Shown here in pieces: positions 6,140 to 7,343 of a stretch of DNA of 7,343 bases; within the stretch, counting starts at the first letter, position 1, and every line of letters starts with the position of its first letter. The position numbers were made by a program, and so were the translations under genes. The notes under the pieces were generated by a model that was given only the letters and a program-made list of their open reading frames with translations, was not told the DNA's origin and made no database searches. Source of the stretch: Melioribacteraceae bacterium (lineage in GTDB: Bacteria > Bacteroidota > Ignavibacteria > Ignavibacteriales > Melioribacteraceae); assembly GCA_027858595.1 (NCBI GenBank), contig JAQICK010000002.1, positions 1 to 7,343 of the forward strand, in the 5' to 3' direction.

Positions 6140-7343
6140 ATGATTTATAAATTATTTTTTGCATCCATATTTTTAATCTCTTCCAATATAGTAATTGCTG
6201 AAGGAAATGAGCAAAAAGGTGATTCTTTATCTACTCTTGAGTTTAGTTTTGTTGGTGACATTATGTGTCATTCAACTCAATTCAAATTTGCTCAGGTTGA
6301 TGATGACTCTTTTGATTTCAAACCAGTTTACAGAGAAATTAAACCATACTTTGATAATTCTGATGTGGTTGTGGCAAATCTTGAAACAGTAATTGAAGTA
6401 GAAGAAGTTAAGTTTTCAGGATATCCAGTTTTTAACACACCAAAACATTTTCTTGGTGGATTAAAATTTGCTGGGTTCAATTTTCTCTCCACAGCGAACA
6501 ATCATTCTTTTGATATTAGAGAACGAGGCGTATATAGCACACTTAAGCATATTGAAAATTATGGAATGCACAGTGTTGGAAGTTATAAATCGCAATCGTC
6601 ACGTGATTCTGTAAAAATTCACGAGCAGAATGGAATTAAATTTGCAATTTTATCATACACTTTTGGGGTTAACCTTTATAAAATACCAGATGAGAAGAGT
6701 TATCTTGTAAACAGAATTAACGAAGACTTAATTGAAAATGACATTCAAAATCATCGTAAAGATGGTGCTGATTTAATAATCCTATTTTTCCATTTTGGAA
6801 CTGAATATGCAACTGAACCAAGCAATTATCAAAATAATATTGTTCAAAAATCAATTGAATTTGGTGCTGACTTAATAATTGGAGCTCACCCACATTCTCT
6901 GCAACCAATAAAATATTTTAAGTCAGTAAATGGAAATATTGATAGTGGATTTGTAGCATACTCGTTGGGCAATTTTGTTTCCAACCAACGCTGGCGTTAT
7001 TCCGATGGAGGTGCAGTGCTCAATTTTACAGTTACTAAAAACAATCTCAATGGAAATATTAGTCTAGCAGAAGTGAGATATTTACCAATTTGGGTTTATA
7101 AAGGTTACACAGAAAATGGTTTAGAATATGTTGTCCTTCCATCTGCTACTGAATTTGATGAAACAACCCCAAGTTTTTTAGCAAGTGAAGATCTAGATTT
7201 AATGGAAGAATGTTACTACGATACTAAAGCAATTTTAACAAGTAGTACTAAAAACATTAAAATAGATTCAATTGAAAAAAGTAATTTGCGAAGAAAAAAT
7301 AGAAATTATTTAGCTAACAGATTATTCATTGATAGAATTCCAA
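6140..7343 (+). CDS. Secreted CapA family protein (PGA_cap metallophosphatase-like), 3' end cut by the window
   Basis: The open frame runs 401 codons from the ATG at 6140 to the window edge without a stop, so the C-terminus is missing; CapA proteins are commonly near 370-420 residues, so little is probably lost. Residues 1-20 look like a signal peptide (MIYK, hydrophobic core, cut near VIA/EG), placing it in the periplasm or outside. The PGA_cap domain (about 33-280) shows the expected motifs: FVGDIMCH (37-44), ANLET (79-83), STANNHSFD (117-125), LFFHFGTE (215-222), GAHPHSLQP (248-256) and YSLGNFVSNQ (274-283). D40, H44, E82, N121, H122, H218, H250 and H252 are candidate metal or active-site residues of the calcineurin-like fold. 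CapA acts in poly-gamma-glutamate capsule synthesis in Bacillus, but no capB or capC gene is visible here, and many lone CapA homologues have no known role. There is no clear Shine-Dalgarno site. An out-of-frame ATG-TTA-TGA mini-ORF at 6135 overlaps the start. Confidence 0.9.
   Translation, partial: MIYKLFFASIFLISSNIVIAEGNEQKGDSLSTLEFSFVGDIMCHSTQFKFAQVDDDSFDFKPVYREIKPYFDNSDVVVANLETVIEVEEVKFSGYPVFNTPKHFLGGLKFAGFNFLSTANNHSFDIRERGVYSTLKHIENYGMHSVGSYKSQSSRDSVKIHEQNGIKFAILSYTFGVNLYKIPDEKSYLVNRINEDLIENDIQNHRKDGADLIILFFHFGTEYATEPSNYQNNIVQKSIEFGADLIIGAHPHSLQPIKYFKSVNGNIDSGFVAYSLGNFVSNQRWRYSDGGAVLNFTVTKNNLNGNISLAEVRYLPIWVYKGYTENGLEYVVLPSATEFDETTPSFLASEDLDLMEECYYDTKAILTSSTKNIKIDSIEKSNLRRKNRNYLANRLFIDRIP

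Noticed and set aside
6135..6143. A two-codon mini-ORF (ATG TTA TGA) overlapping the CapA-like start
   Set aside because: It is too short to call a leader peptide, has no ribosome-binding site, and such overlaps arise readily by chance.
6195..6392. A 65-codon plus-strand frame with a hydrophobic, signal-like N-terminus
   Set aside because: It is out of frame with, and inside, the CapA-like gene, whose motifs in the other frame are unmistakable; the hydrophobicity comes from frame-shifted T-rich codons.
6717..6908. A 63-codon minus-strand frame near the end of the window
   Set aside because: It is antisense to the LFFHFGTE and GAHPH motif region of the CapA-like gene and has no features of its own.

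Overview
The window is AT-rich (about one third G+C by eye) and carries six genes, all on the + strand, in an ordinary-looking chromosomal layout. There are no tRNA, rRNA, CRISPR, integrase, transposase or phage genes. The mix of proteins suggests a bacterium of the Bacteroidota/Ignavibacteriota (FCB) type: a short Hc1-type 'histone H1-like' protein, a secreted CapA-type protein, a COG2509 flavoprotein and a membrane-bound CCG-domain iron-sulfur protein. Weak or absent Shine-Dalgarno sequences before three of the six genes fit the same group. This placement is an inference from gene content, with moderate confidence at best.

Layout: a divergent SDR-family protein (78-869); a 225-bp AT-rich gap holding a decayed inverted repeat (873-1062); a COG2509-type FAD-dependent dehydrogenase (1095-2648); a short gap with a weak hairpin; a cytosolic alpha/beta hydrolase (2738-3571); a GC-rich nested palindrome directly after its stop codon (3572-3642); a membrane-anchored Fe-S oxidoreductase resembling ETF:menaquinone oxidoreductases (3702-5708); a 61-residue Hc1-like protein (5741-5926) that ends at a strong rho-independent terminator (5950-5984); a third palindromic element (6020-6107); and a secreted CapA/PGA_cap metallophosphatase-like protein (6140 to the window end, 3' end cut off).

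Only the Fe-S oxidoreductase and the Hc1-like gene are close enough (32 bp) to look like one transcription unit, closed by the terminator. The other genes are separated by 88 to 225 bp and do not form an obvious pathway. The SDR, the flavoprotein and the Fe-S oxidoreductase are all redox proteins, and the last probably passes electrons from fatty-acid or amino-acid oxidation to menaquinone, but the window gives no evidence that they work together.

No clear new biological system is visible. The points most worth a second look are the loss of the catalytic Tyr/Lys pair in the SDR, three sequence-unrelated palindromic elements in successive intergenic gaps (probably small non-autonomous dispersed repeats), and the nearly charge-balanced, tail-less form of the 'histone-like' protein.
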